Assembly: GCA_016297265.1 (NCBI GenBank)
Contig: JAEDHB010000017.1
Location: 1 to 29,732, forward strand
Origin: Butyrivibrio sp.
GTDB lineage: Bacteria; Bacillota; Clostridia; Lachnospirales; Lachnospiraceae
Direction: 5' to 3'
DNA length: 29,732 nucleotides
The notes beneath the pieces were generated by a model, which did no database searches, was not told where the DNA came from, and was given only the letters and a program-made list of their open reading frames with translations. The translations under genes and the position numbers were made by a program. This document shows positions 22,751 to 29,732 of this stretch, piece by piece. The first letter of the stretch is position 1. Each line of letters opens with the position of its first letter.

Positions 22751-24700
22751 CTATAATGTCAACGCATCAAGGCCCTCATTATATGCGCGGCCTCTTGCTT
22801 CAAAGGCTGATTTGACATGGTTTTTCATCGGTTCATCATCATCAAGCAGTGAAATTCCTGCTGTAACCGATATATCCACTCCGGAATAGTCGGTTCCCAC
22901 CTGATTAAACAGAGCTTCACTGAGTCTGTTGACTGTTGATGCAGAGACAAGATTGCCCCTGGTGTCAAATGCTTTTACCAGGAAAACATAGTTGTCGGCA
23001 TTAATACGGCTTCCCATGATAAAACGTTGCTCATTCGTCATAAGATTTGCAAATGCCGTGAGAAGATTGTCACCGGCATCATATCCGAATCTCGAATTGA
23101 CCGCGAGGAAATTCTTCATTCCCGTATACATAATTGCCAGTCTCTGACCCTTATTCTTATTCACATAGTTCTTTGCCTCCGCAAGGAAGGTCTCATATTT
23201 GTACAAACCGGTAAGCGAATCCCTTGTCTCAAAGGCTTCCTTATCAATCAGCATTTCTTCATAAGATCTGGCGTTGAGCAGACATACGGTAATGAGTCTT
23301 GTAATAAGTTTTACCGTTCTGATTTCCTTGTCAGTCCACTTATGTTTTGTGCCATAGTTTTCAAAGCCGACACTACCGTATTTCTTATGATTGTCGGTAT
23401 ATGCGCAATGTATTATGGACTTAAGACCCACTGTCATCATTCTCGCCTTAAGGTCACTTGGCATTTCCGTAGTCTCGATATCTTCGCATACAATAAGATC
23501 ATGTCTCTTAAAAAGCCTGTTATAGTAATCATAGTCCGGAATAATCTTGTGCATATCCATACCTTCAAGGTATTTGACGCTATCGCTCTCCCAGGTGTAG
23601 AGAATAATGACATCTTTTTCAACATTATCACCCTCGGTAACAATGATTCTGTCAATGTTGTATTTTTTTCCTACACTTGTAAATATATGTGTGATTGCCT
23701 CCTCGACATTACCGCTGTGATACATAATGTCAAGAGTTCGCTCCACGAGGTTGTTGTCAAATTCTGCATCTGAAAACTCCTCATCCGCGGCCAAATCCTT
23801 ACCTGTGGATGTAATCTTTGCTATATCCGCAGAATATGTATTAATCTCTTCAGTATTATTGAGCCTTGATGCCATCATCGCCATATGGGCTCTTTCTCTA
23901 ATCTCATATTCCTCTCCGGAAACAAATGGTCCAACATAAACTCCTCCGCTGATGCGAATGTCCTCAACGGTAACAGCGTGAATTTTTTCAATTAATGAGT
24001 CCAGCTTGGATAGGAAGGCCTCACCCATATTGGCTCCGAAATACACAATATAGAACTGGTTCTGCTTATTCCTGCCAATTTCAACATCAAAAGGAAATAC
24101 TCTCTTTAAGCACTGGGCAACATTGACGGTGTCCTCATCGCTTTTCAAACCATTGATTATCAGGTTAAGAAAGCATGCCTCTTCTCCGTTGATTTTGCTA
24201 CATATTGCCGCAAGCTTGTTTTTGACACCGCTCTTATTCAAAAGTCCTGTCAGTGGGTCCGTAAAATCATAATCCCCTGTCGTAGGTGAATAGATATTTT
24301 TCTTAAAATCGATATCCGTCATCTTTCCCACAACATAAACAGGCTCGTTATTGTCATCATACTCCGGTTTACCGATAATGCTGAACCACTTCGGAATCTG
24401 TGCAATTCCCGGAAGGCGCGTCTCGCATTCAAAATACCCGTTATCCGGATGCTTTAACAAGTGAATAAAATTACGCGGACCGGATTCATTAGAATTATCC
24501 CCATGTCTGTGAAGCACCTGGGAATAATTATTAATCACAGTTCCGTATCTGGCAGCATTTCCCATGCCCGAATAGAAAGATATAGTGTCCTTTGCAATAT
24601 CATATTTGTACAGAATGTCCCCCGACATAGCCGCAACAGTTTTATATACTTCTAATTCTTCCTGCAAATTATTCAAAGCCCCATTAACCTCCATTGTCAA
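22751..24700 (-). CDS. PAS-GAF sensor with two degenerate GGDEF domains
   Basis: A 649-residue soluble protein. Order: PAS-like domain (about 20-135), GGDEF-fold domain 1 (145-300, starting DFTDPLTGLLNK), GAF domain (about 320-480), and GGDEF-fold domain 2 (490-640, starting TRDSLTGLYKYETF). In domain 1 the active loop reads GRNKQNQF (209-216); in domain 2 RINADNYV (565-572). Neither has GG(D/E)EF, so diguanylate cyclase activity is not expected. It may sense a ligand or c-di-GMP/GTP and signal by protein contact. The frame opens with TTG at 24700 (GGAG six bases upstream) or ATG at 24694 (same GGAG, 12 bases), so the start is uncertain. It lies 34 bases after the trigger-factor-like lipoprotein gene, separated by a hairpin. 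Confidence 0.8.
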   Translation of the reverse strand: MTMEVNGALNNLQEELEVYKTVAAMSGDILYKYDIAKDTISFYSGMGNAARYGTVINNYSQVLHRHGDNSNESGPRNFIHLLKHPDNGYFECETRLPGIAQIPKWFSIIGKPEYDDNNEPVYVVGKMTDIDFKKNIYSPTTGDYDFTDPLTGLLNKSGVKNKLAAICSKINGEEACFLNLIINGLKSDEDTVNVAQCLKRVFPFDVEIGRNKQNQFYIVYFGANMGEAFLSKLDSLIEKIHAVTVEDIRISGGVYVGPFVSGEEYEIRERAHMAMMASRLNNTEEINTYSADIAKITSTGKDLAADEEFSDAEFDNNLVERTLDIMYHSGNVEEAITHIFTSVGKKYNIDRIIVTEGDNVEKDVIILYTWESDSVKYLEGMDMHKIIPDYDYYNRLFKRHDLIVCEDIETTEMPSDLKARMMTVGLKSIIHCAYTDNHKKYGSVGFENYGTKHKWTDKEIRTVKLITRLITVCLLNARSYEEMLIDKEAFETRDSLTGLYKYETFLAEAKNYVNKNKGQRLAIMYTGMKNFLAVNSRFGYDAGDNLLTAFANLMTNEQRFIMGSRINADNYVFLVKAFDTRGNLVSASTVNRLSEALFNQVGTDYSGVDISVTAGISLLDDDEPMKNHVKSAFEARGRAYNEGLDALTL

Positions 24701-24732
24701 GACTAGCTCCGCAGCTTTGCGGAGCTTTAGTC
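24701..24732 (-). promoter_or_regulatory. strong hairpin between the lipoprotein and PAS-GGDEF genes, holding the latter's ribosome site
   Basis: AGCTCCGCA (24705-24713) pairs with TGCGGAGCT (24718-24726) around a 4-base loop, extended by GACTA/TAGTC with a small bulge. On the minus strand the 3' arm contains the only GGAG before the PAS-GGDEF start, so folding would hide it. There is no T-run, so it is a poor terminator; an mRNA-processing or translational-control hairpin is equally possible. Confidence 0.55.
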
Positions 24733-24734
24733 AA

Positions 24735-25898
24735 TTATTCTTTAATTTTCATATTGTTATTCTCATAAAGGAAGGCAGCAACCTTATCAGAAGTAAATGT
24801 CTCCAAAAGATATGCCTCGCCGTACTTCTCAACAAATTCCTTCTTGGACATTTCAAGTCCGGTCTGTTCAATGTATTTTCCTACATTGGTATCATAATCA
24901 CTCTGTGAAACGGAAATATTCTGTTTCTTGGCAATCGCACATGTCATAATAACATATTTTACCTGAAGTTCAGCCTGCTCGCGACAGCTCTTTTTAAGAT
25001 CCTCAAGGCTTGAACCTGATGCTTTGAGAAGCTCCTCATATTCCATTCCATACTGTTCAGCCATGCTCTTGTAGGTTCCGTCGTAATACTCAAAAATAGA
25101 ATCGTATGCTTCATCAATCTTATCCTGTGGCAAATCCTTGAATTCGCATTTGTCCATTATATCTTTAATAATCTGTGACTGATATGAAGATAACTGATTT
25201 TCCTTATTCTGGGCGAGAAGCTTTTCTTTCATATATTCTTCAAATTCTGCGGTGGTTGAATACTGTCCGGAGGAGTAAGTCTTTACAAAATCATCAGTCC
25301 ACTTCTGTTCAATTTCCTTACCCTGTATATAATCAACTTTTACCTTGAACAAAACTACCTGTCCCTTAAGTTCTTCATCATCGTAATCATCAGGGAATTT
25401 GCAATCAAGATCATAATCCTTACCGCACTCAAGTCCAATCAGCTGATCATTAAGGCTCTTAATGTAATTGGTTCCGATTGTATAATCCGTTCCCGCTTCT
25501 CCGGTAGTAGCCTTATCAATCTTCTTATCGTTAAGATATCCTGTATACTGCAAATGGATTGTATCTCCATCCTTAACCTTTCTGTTGGTTATCTTCTCAT
25601 AGTTCGGATTATTATCAAGAATTGTCTGGATATTGTCCTTAAGCTGCTTGTCGGTTACCCTCTCATTGTCAACTTCAACCGTAAGACCCGTATAATCTCC
25701 AAGGGTAACATACCCGGAATAATCCGCAAGCTTCTCTGTATATTTGTATGGTTCTTCCCTGCTTTCATCCTCTGAAGCAGCAACTCCTGTTGTCTCATCC
25801 GTAGAATTATCTGTTGTATTTTTATCCTTCTTGCAACCTGTGACTGTAGCTAATACTGCAATTGTCACAAGTGAAATTGCAAACAATTTCTTTCTCAT
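24735..25898 (-). CDS. surface lipoprotein with trigger-factor-like peptidyl-prolyl isomerase fold
   Basis: A 387-residue protein with a lipoprotein signal (MRKKLFAISL...TVTGC, lipid Cys22) and an acidic Thr/Ser-rich linker (about 25-55). It then shows trigger-factor architecture without the ribosome-binding N-domain: an FKBP-type PPIase region (about 105-195, with DGDTIHLQYTGYLNDKKID) and a helical C-terminal chaperone domain (about 200-387). Anchored outside the membrane, it would assist folding of secreted proteins, a role comparable to PrsA. ATG with GGAGG seven bases upstream. The ribosomal trigger factor gene is normally a separate tig next to clpP, so this is best seen as a secreted paralogue. 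Confidence 0.87.
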   Translation of the reverse strand: MRKKLFAISLVTIAVLATVTGCKKDKNTTDNSTDETTGVAASEDESREEPYKYTEKLADYSGYVTLGDYTGLTVEVDNERVTDKQLKDNIQTILDNNPNYEKITNRKVKDGDTIHLQYTGYLNDKKIDKATTGEAGTDYTIGTNYIKSLNDQLIGLECGKDYDLDCKFPDDYDDEELKGQVVLFKVKVDYIQGKEIEQKWTDDFVKTYSSGQYSTTAEFEEYMKEKLLAQNKENQLSSYQSQIIKDIMDKCEFKDLPQDKIDEAYDSIFEYYDGTYKSMAEQYGMEYEELLKASGSSLEDLKKSCREQAELQVKYVIMTCAIAKKQNISVSQSDYDTNVGKYIEQTGLEMSKKEFVEKYGEAYLLETFTSDKVAAFLYENNNMKIKE

Positions 25899-25983
25899 TA
25901 CATATCCTCCAATTTTTTTCTAGGTCTGCCATATACTTATAACATATTTATCAGCAAAAATAAAGTGTTTCACAAAAAATTCA

Positions 25984-27318
25984 TCAATCCAAATCTTCTG
26001 CCTCTATTGTCATCAATGTTTTTTCATCAACATTGCTCATCTTAACTATTCTTCCTGCCTGTTTTGCAACCGCTCTTTCAAAATAATTTCGTGCTTCCCT
26101 GGCATTGGCAAAATTCTCCTCTTTGTCGGCGCATCTTTGTTCAAAATACTTGAGTATTTTCATTTTTGCTTCTTCCGTAAAGCAATAATCCTGACGCTTT
26201 GCAAGACTCTTTGTTATATCCAAAAGTTGTGCCGGAGTATAGTCCTCAAATTTAATGAACTTGTTAAATCTTGAACGCAAGCCCGGATTAGAATCCAGAA
26301 ACTCTTCCATAAGGTCAGTATAACCTGCGACAATAATAACAAGATTATCCCTATTGTCCTCCATCGCTTTAAGAAGGGTATCCACCGCCTCCTGACCAAA
26401 ATCGCCTTCGCCCTTGTTGGCAGTCAGCGTGTATGCCTCGTCAATAAAAAGGATTCCACCCATGGCTGATTCAACCACTTCCATCACCCTGGTTGCAGTC
26501 TGCCCGATAAAGCCGCTCACAAGACCGGAGCGGTCCACTTCGACCAGATGTCCTTTGGATAGTGCGCCCATCGAATGATATATTCCCGCCAGCATTCTTG
26601 CCACAGTTGTTTTACCCGTGCCCGGATTACCGGCAAAAACAAGATGCTTTGACACATTGGGTTGTTTCATTCCATGCTCTTTTCTAAGTTTCTGAACCTG
26701 CATGAGATTGACAAGGCTGTTGACATCCGCCTTAACAGTTTCAAGGCCTGTCAGGTCGTTCAATTCCTCCAACGCCTCCTCGAGGCTCTTTTCCTGCACT
26801 TCACTTTCCTTGACACTGCCCTTCGGACTAAGCAAACCATATTCCTTGGCATAGCTTTCCATCATTCCAATATATTCCGTCAAAAGCTTAATCTCCCTGT
26901 CCGAGGTGATATCGTTGCAGGCAATATAGCCCTGCCCCAACAATCTGAAGGTATTGATAAACAACACCGCATGTCTAACTCCATCCTTCACTTTACCATT
27001 GACATCTGCAAGGACAAAATATTTGAAGGAAAAGGACGGTTTACTCAGATATTCCTCCGACAAAACATGTTCACTCTGTGCTATTGCCTTTAACATCCCT
27101 TCGCTGGCAGACATTCCGAGTTTTTCCTTAATATACTCAATATTTCGGGTATCAAAATTTTCATCCGCCGTCGTCAGGCAGGACAGGAACTTGAGCATTT
27201 CGTATTTTACCTGCTCCGAAAATCCGGTATTTAATCTGTCCGCAATAATACCTGAATTTTCTATTGTTTTGGATGCCTCAATGCATTTATTAATACTTGC
27301 TGTGATGTTTTTGCTCAT
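25984..27318 (-). CDS. CbbX/SpoVK-type AAA+ ATPase
   Basis: A 444-residue AAA+ protein. The C-terminal half (about 185-444) has Walker A GNPGTGKT (230-237), the pore-loop region SGLVSGFIGQT (264-274), Walker B ILFIDEAY (289-296), and sensor/arginine-finger region NPGLRSRF. This matches the CbbX/SpoVK group of remodelling ATPases. The first ~185 residues are helical; the acidic stretch around CLTTADENFDTRNIEYIKEKLG (47-68) faintly recalls TerB-type domains. The start is ATG 27318 with GGGAGG five bases upstream; an earlier in-frame start at 27345 would overlap apbE. The substrate is unknown; SpoVK is a sporulation gene in Bacillus, but CbbX-like members have varied roles. Confidence 0.85.
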   Translation of the reverse strand: MSKNITASINKCIEASKTIENSGIIADRLNTGFSEQVKYEMLKFLSCLTTADENFDTRNIEYIKEKLGMSASEGMLKAIAQSEHVLSEEYLSKPSFSFKYFVLADVNGKVKDGVRHAVLFINTFRLLGQGYIACNDITSDREIKLLTEYIGMMESYAKEYGLLSPKGSVKESEVQEKSLEEALEELNDLTGLETVKADVNSLVNLMQVQKLRKEHGMKQPNVSKHLVFAGNPGTGKTTVARMLAGIYHSMGALSKGHLVEVDRSGLVSGFIGQTATRVMEVVESAMGGILFIDEAYTLTANKGEGDFGQEAVDTLLKAMEDNRDNLVIIVAGYTDLMEEFLDSNPGLRSRFNKFIKFEDYTPAQLLDITKSLAKRQDYCFTEEAKMKILKYFEQRCADKEENFANAREARNYFERAVAKQAGRIVKMSNVDEKTLMTIEAEDLD

Positions 27319-27331
27319 CCGTACCTCCCAG

Positions 27332-28312
27332 TTATTGAACCACAAAATTCTGTGCGCCGTTCGAGTAGTATATGTTCATATTTTCATCAATAATTATTGC
27401 ATAGGTATTCTCTGTTTTGTTGATATATTCGAGTGCTTTTTCTTTTCCCATAATAAAACATGCCGTGCTAAGGCAGTCGCATTGGGTTGAATCCGGCGAA
27501 ATAATTGTGACGGAATAGAGATTATTTTTGCAGGGAAAGCCTGTCCGAACATCAATTATGTGATGATACAGTTCTCCCTTCTCCATAAAATACCGCTCGT
27601 ATATTCCGGTGGTAACAACTGACATATCGTCAATTTTAAGCGTCACCATTACATCCTGGTCTTTACCGAACGGCTTTTTAATTCCTATTTTGAAATCGCT
27701 TCCGTCTGACTTTTTGCCAAGGCACAAAATATTGCCACCCAGATTGATTATTCCGCTTACCACGCCCCTGGATTCAAGATACTCCTTGATTCTGTCGGCG
27801 ACATATCCCTTCGCCAGGGAGCCCAAATCCAGCCGTGCCCCGTTAAGTCGGATTTCATCGTCCGTTACTTCTATTTTCTCACAGCCGACCTGCGCCAGTC
27901 CATCCGCTATCTGTGAATTATCCGGAAGGCTGCAGTCACTTATTGCTTTTTTCCACAAGACTGAAACCGGCTCAACAGAGATATCAAAACAGCCGTCAAA
28001 TTCTCGGGAATAATCGAGTCCTGTTTTGACCAGCTCGTGCAGATGTCTATCTTCCTCTGTCACAATCTGCATGCTGCCCGTCTTATTCAGCTTATAAAGC
28101 AATGCCTCCGGCTTGGTCACACTGAAAATATTTTCATAGTAATCGCAAAGCTCCATTGCGCTATTTACAATTTCCTGACTTCCACCGTACACGGATACTT
28201 TGACATAGGTATCAAAATATTTTCCATCGGCAGTATATGGCCTGTTCTTCACAGAACAGCCCGAAATCAGTACAGTTACGGTCATCACTAATATAATATA
28301 TAATTTCTTCAT
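27332..28312 (-). CDS. apbE: FAD:protein FMN transferase, lipoprotein
   Basis: ApbE-family enzyme that covalently attaches FMN to a Thr/Ser of extracytoplasmic proteins such as Rnf or Nqr subunits, or traffics flavin. From ATG 28312 it has 326 residues with a lipoprotein signal (MKKLYIILVM...LISGC, Cys19). Conserved regions: GKYFDTYVKV, LDLGSLAKGYVADRIKEYL, GIINLGGNILCLG, HHIIDVRTGFP and the C-terminal metal/FAD segment CDCLSTACFIMG (family: DALSTA). An upstream TTG (28378) would hide the signal peptide and lies upstream of the predicted transcript start, so ATG 28312 is preferred. Divergent from perR with overlapping promoters. Confidence 0.93.
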   Translation of the reverse strand: MKKLYIILVMTVTVLISGCSVKNRPYTADGKYFDTYVKVSVYGGSQEIVNSAMELCDYYENIFSVTKPEALLYKLNKTGSMQIVTEEDRHLHELVKTGLDYSREFDGCFDISVEPVSVLWKKAISDCSLPDNSQIADGLAQVGCEKIEVTDDEIRLNGARLDLGSLAKGYVADRIKEYLESRGVVSGIINLGGNILCLGKKSDGSDFKIGIKKPFGKDQDVMVTLKIDDMSVVTTGIYERYFMEKGELYHHIIDVRTGFPCKNNLYSVTIISPDSTQCDCLSTACFIMGKEKALEYINKTENTYAIIIDENMNIYYSNGAQNFVVQ

Positions 28313-28349
28313 ACTCTTACTCTTCGTCAAAAAAGTCTCTATATTGTAC

Positions 28350-28378
28350 AGTATACTATTCCTTGACATATAATTCAA
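28350..28378 (-). promoter_or_regulatory. apbE promoter overlapping the divergent perR promoter
   Basis: Minus-strand TTGAAT (28378-28373), 17-base spacer, TATACT (28355-28350), giving a leader of about 31 bases to ATG 28312. Its -35 and spacer interleave with the perR -35 (28363-28368), so the two polymerases probably compete for this DNA. Confidence 0.65.
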
Positions 28379-28410
28379 TTCAATATATATTAGTAATAGT
28401 TACTATTATT
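28363..28410 (+). promoter_or_regulatory. perR promoter with PerR operator
   Basis: TTGACA (28363-28368), 17 bases, TATATT (28386-28391), directly followed by the operator AGTAATAGTTACTATTATT (28392-28410). Within it TAATAGT-T-ACTATTA (28394-28408) is a perfect 7-1-7 palindrome, the geometry of Fur/PerR boxes. The position over the transcript start implies autorepression. Confidence 0.85.
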
Positions 28411-28424
28411 CATAGGAGGTGTTT

Positions 28425-28814
28425 ATGGGCGAACCAGCATTAAAGCATAGCAGGCAGCGGGAAGCAGTCAGGTCTTTTCTCATGTCCCGCAAGGACCATC
28501 CTACTGCCGAAACCGTGTACGAAAATCTTCGAAAAGATTTTCCTCGAATAAGCTTAGGTACGGTCTATCGCAATCTTTCACTTCTCGTGGAGCTGGGGGA
28601 AGCAATCAAATTTCCCGGCAATGACGGCCACGAGCATTTTGACGGCAATCCTGAACCTCATTATCATTTTATATGTAACAGTTGTTCTGCCGTAATAGAT
28701 TTGGACATACCTTATATAAAAGAATTTTCAGGAAGTGCAATCAAGAATTTTGGCGGTAAAATTGAGCGTCATGCAACTTATTTTTACGGAATCTGCGAAA
28801 AGTGCTGTAAATAG
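28425..28814 (+). CDS. perR: peroxide-responsive repressor PerR (Fur family)
   Basis: A 129-residue Fur-family regulator. Every metal ligand of B. subtilis PerR is found at a constant offset of 12: His25, Asp73, His79, His81, Asp92 (matching 37, 85, 91, 93, 104), and structural zinc cysteines 84, 87, 124, 127. Asp92, where iron-sensing Fur has Glu, marks it as the peroxide sensor. A winged-helix region with RISLGTVYRNL (41-51) recognises DNA. ATG 28425 has AGGAGG five bases upstream; GTG 28419 lies inside that site and is rejected. It should repress itself and the rubrerythrin gene downstream until His oxidation releases it. Confidence 0.94.
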   Translation: MGEPALKHSRQREAVRSFLMSRKDHPTAETVYENLRKDFPRISLGTVYRNLSLLVELGEAIKFPGNDGHEHFDGNPEPHYHFICNSCSAVIDLDIPYIKEFSGSAIKNFGGKIERHATYFYGICEKCCK

Positions 28815-28871
28815 AACTTGTTTTGTACGGCAACACATAAAAAGCAAATTGTGGAAATGCAAATTAACTGC

Positions 28872-28924
28872 TTGACAAAATAATTTTTGTAAGTTATATT
28901 AAAACAGTAATGATTACTATTATT
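28872..28924 (+). promoter_or_regulatory. rubrerythrin promoter with PerR operator
   Basis: TTGACA (28872-28877), 17 bases, TATATT (28895-28900), then AGTAATGATTACTATTATT (28906-28924), which differs from the perR operator by two bases. It includes a perfect AGTAAT-G-ATTACT palindrome. The operator covers the expected transcript start, consistent with repression by PerR. Confidence 0.85.
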
Positions 28925-28946
28925 AAAATTTAAAGGAGATATAATT

Positions 28947-29489
28947 ATGGCAAAATATGTATGTAGCGTATGCGGATATGTTCACGAAGGAGACGAACCA
29001 CCTGCAAACTGTCCTGTATGCGGTGTTCCTGCGGAAAAATTCAATAAGCAGGAGGAGAATGCAGCTTGGGCATCCGAGCATGTTGTAGGTGTTGCTCAGG
29101 GCGTATCAGAGGATATCATTAATGATCTTCGTGCAAACTTTAATGGAGAGTGCACTGAAGTAGGTATGTATCTTGCAATGGCAAGAGTTGCTTTCAGGGA
29201 AGGATATCCTGAAATCGGAATGTATTATGAAAAAGCTGCTTACGAAGAGGCTGAGCATGCAGCTAAATTTGCGGAATTACTTGGAGAGGTTGTAACAAAC
29301 AGCACCAAGAAGAATCTTGAATTGAGAGTAGATGCGGAATTTGGTGCAACAGAAGGAAAAACCGACCTCGCAAAACGTGCAAAAGCACAGAATCTTGATG
29401 CAATCCATGATACCGTTCATGAGATGGCCAGAGACGAGGCTAGACACGGCAAAGCATTCAAGGGATTACTTGACAGATACTTTGGTTAA
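28947..29489 (+). CDS. reverse rubrerythrin (rubredoxin domain first)
   Basis: A 180-residue non-haem iron protein reducing hydrogen peroxide (and possibly oxygen) with electrons from NADH via a reductase. An N-terminal rubredoxin-like FeS4 domain with Cys6, Cys9, Cys22, Cys25 (YVCSVCGY, NCPVCGVP) precedes a four-helix ferritin-like diiron domain with carboxylates in FNGECTEVGMY, YEEAEHAAKF and ARDEARHGKAF. Classical rubrerythrin has the reverse order. The domain order and PerR control match the revRbr proteins known from Clostridium acetobutylicum. ATG with AAAGGAG upstream. Confidence 0.94.
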   Translation: MAKYVCSVCGYVHEGDEPPANCPVCGVPAEKFNKQEENAAWASEHVVGVAQGVSEDIINDLRANFNGECTEVGMYLAMARVAFREGYPEIGMYYEKAAYEEAEHAAKFAELLGEVVTNSTKKNLELRVDAEFGATEGKTDLAKRAKAQNLDAIHDTVHEMARDEARHGKAFKGLLDRYFG

Positions 29490-29519
29490 GCATTAAAACT
29501 GCAAAACAATAAATAAGAT

Positions 29520-29550
29520 GACGCCCTGCAAGTTTACTTGTGAGGGCGTC
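29520..29550 (+). terminator. probable terminator after rubrerythrin
   Basis: GACGCCCT (29520-29527) pairs with AGGGCGTC (29543-29550), with further CAAG/CTTG pairing around a TTTA loop. The plus-strand tail is only moderately T-rich (TATTG), so efficiency is uncertain; the minus-strand tail (ATCTTATTTATTG) is also T-rich. Confidence 0.6.
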
Positions 29551-29732
29551 TATTGCGTAACCGGCACAATTACGATTACAATTGTCTGAATCAACAAATT
29601 TATTGTAGTCTGCAATAAGCAATCTCATAACCCACACTTTCTGCAACAAAATACAAATAATCTCTTGGCTCATCTATATTTCACTAAATTTTTCTTCCCA
29701 TATCAGACATATTGGATTATAATCGAGAAAAA
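29551..29732. other. AT-rich intergenic tail, no supported gene
   Basis: No credible reading frame is seen. A TATAAT at 29718-29723 with TTCCCA 17 bases upstream on plus may be the promoter of a gene beyond the window edge; this is weak. A 71-codon minus-strand frame across 29458-29673 lacks a ribosome site and runs through the terminator hairpin. Confidence 0.5.

Noticed and set aside
29458..29673. Minus-strand 71-codon frame overlapping the rubrerythrin end
   Set aside because: No ribosome site, overlaps the rubrerythrin 3' end, and runs through the terminator hairpin; the predicted peptide matches nothing recognised.

Overview
The window looks like a chromosomal segment of a low-GC, Gram-positive, endospore-forming anaerobe, most likely a Lachnospiraceae-type Clostridia. 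The evidence is a hup-rqcP-yabP-yabQ-divIC-spoIIE-tilS-hpt-ftsH block in the conserved Firmicutes order, a PerR repressor next to a rubredoxin-first ('reverse') rubrerythrin, strong AGGAGG-type ribosome binding sites, and AT-rich intergenic DNA. Taxonomy is inferred from gene content only. Almost everything lies on the minus strand; only perR and the rubrerythrin gene are on plus.

Region 1 (1-12714). A partial tRNA-Gly is followed by a tightly packed minus-strand operon of 13 genes. In transcription order these are: MntP-like membrane protein, acyltransferase, acyl carrier protein (ACP2), patatin-like lipase, cysteine-motif flavoprotein, second acyltransferase, acyl-adenylate-ligase-like protein, ACP1, a fused double ketosynthase, ketoreductase (FabG type), dehydratase (FabZ type), malonyl transferase (FabD type) and acyl-CoA carboxylase carboxyltransferase. 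The double ketosynthase has one intact active site; in the second domain the catalytic Cys is Gln and both His are lost, as in the KS/chain-length-factor pairs of type II polyketide synthases. No enoyl reductase, FabH or biotin subunit is present. The set therefore resembles a dedicated type II PKS/FAS hybrid making a (probably unsaturated) acyl chain that acyltransferases could move onto a lipid or glycan, with parallels to aryl-polyene and granadaene loci. A TetR-family gene lies just upstream, and three regularly spaced copies of a partly palindromic ~21-bp element sit between it and the operon. This operon is the most likely undescribed system in the window.

Region 2 (12755-14939). A cytoplasmic GH13 alpha-glucan hydrolase with its own sigma-A promoter.

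Region 3 (15147-22705). Housekeeping and sporulation block: ftsH, hpt, tilS, a short SpoIIE-type phosphatase without the membrane domain but with a Spo0A-box promoter of unusual spacing, divIC, yabQ, yabP, rqcP, hup and coaX.

Region 4 (22751-28312). A PAS/GAF protein with two GGDEF-type domains that have both lost the active-site motif, a lipoprotein version of trigger factor, a CbbX/SpoVK-type AAA ATPase and an ApbE flavin transferase lipoprotein.

Region 5 (28350-29732). PerR and reverse rubrerythrin, each with a TTGACA-17-TATATT promoter immediately followed by an almost identical 19-bp operator. This is a compact peroxide-defence regulon.

No insertion sequences, phage genes or CRISPR arrays were seen, and no intergenic stretch exceeds 300 bases.
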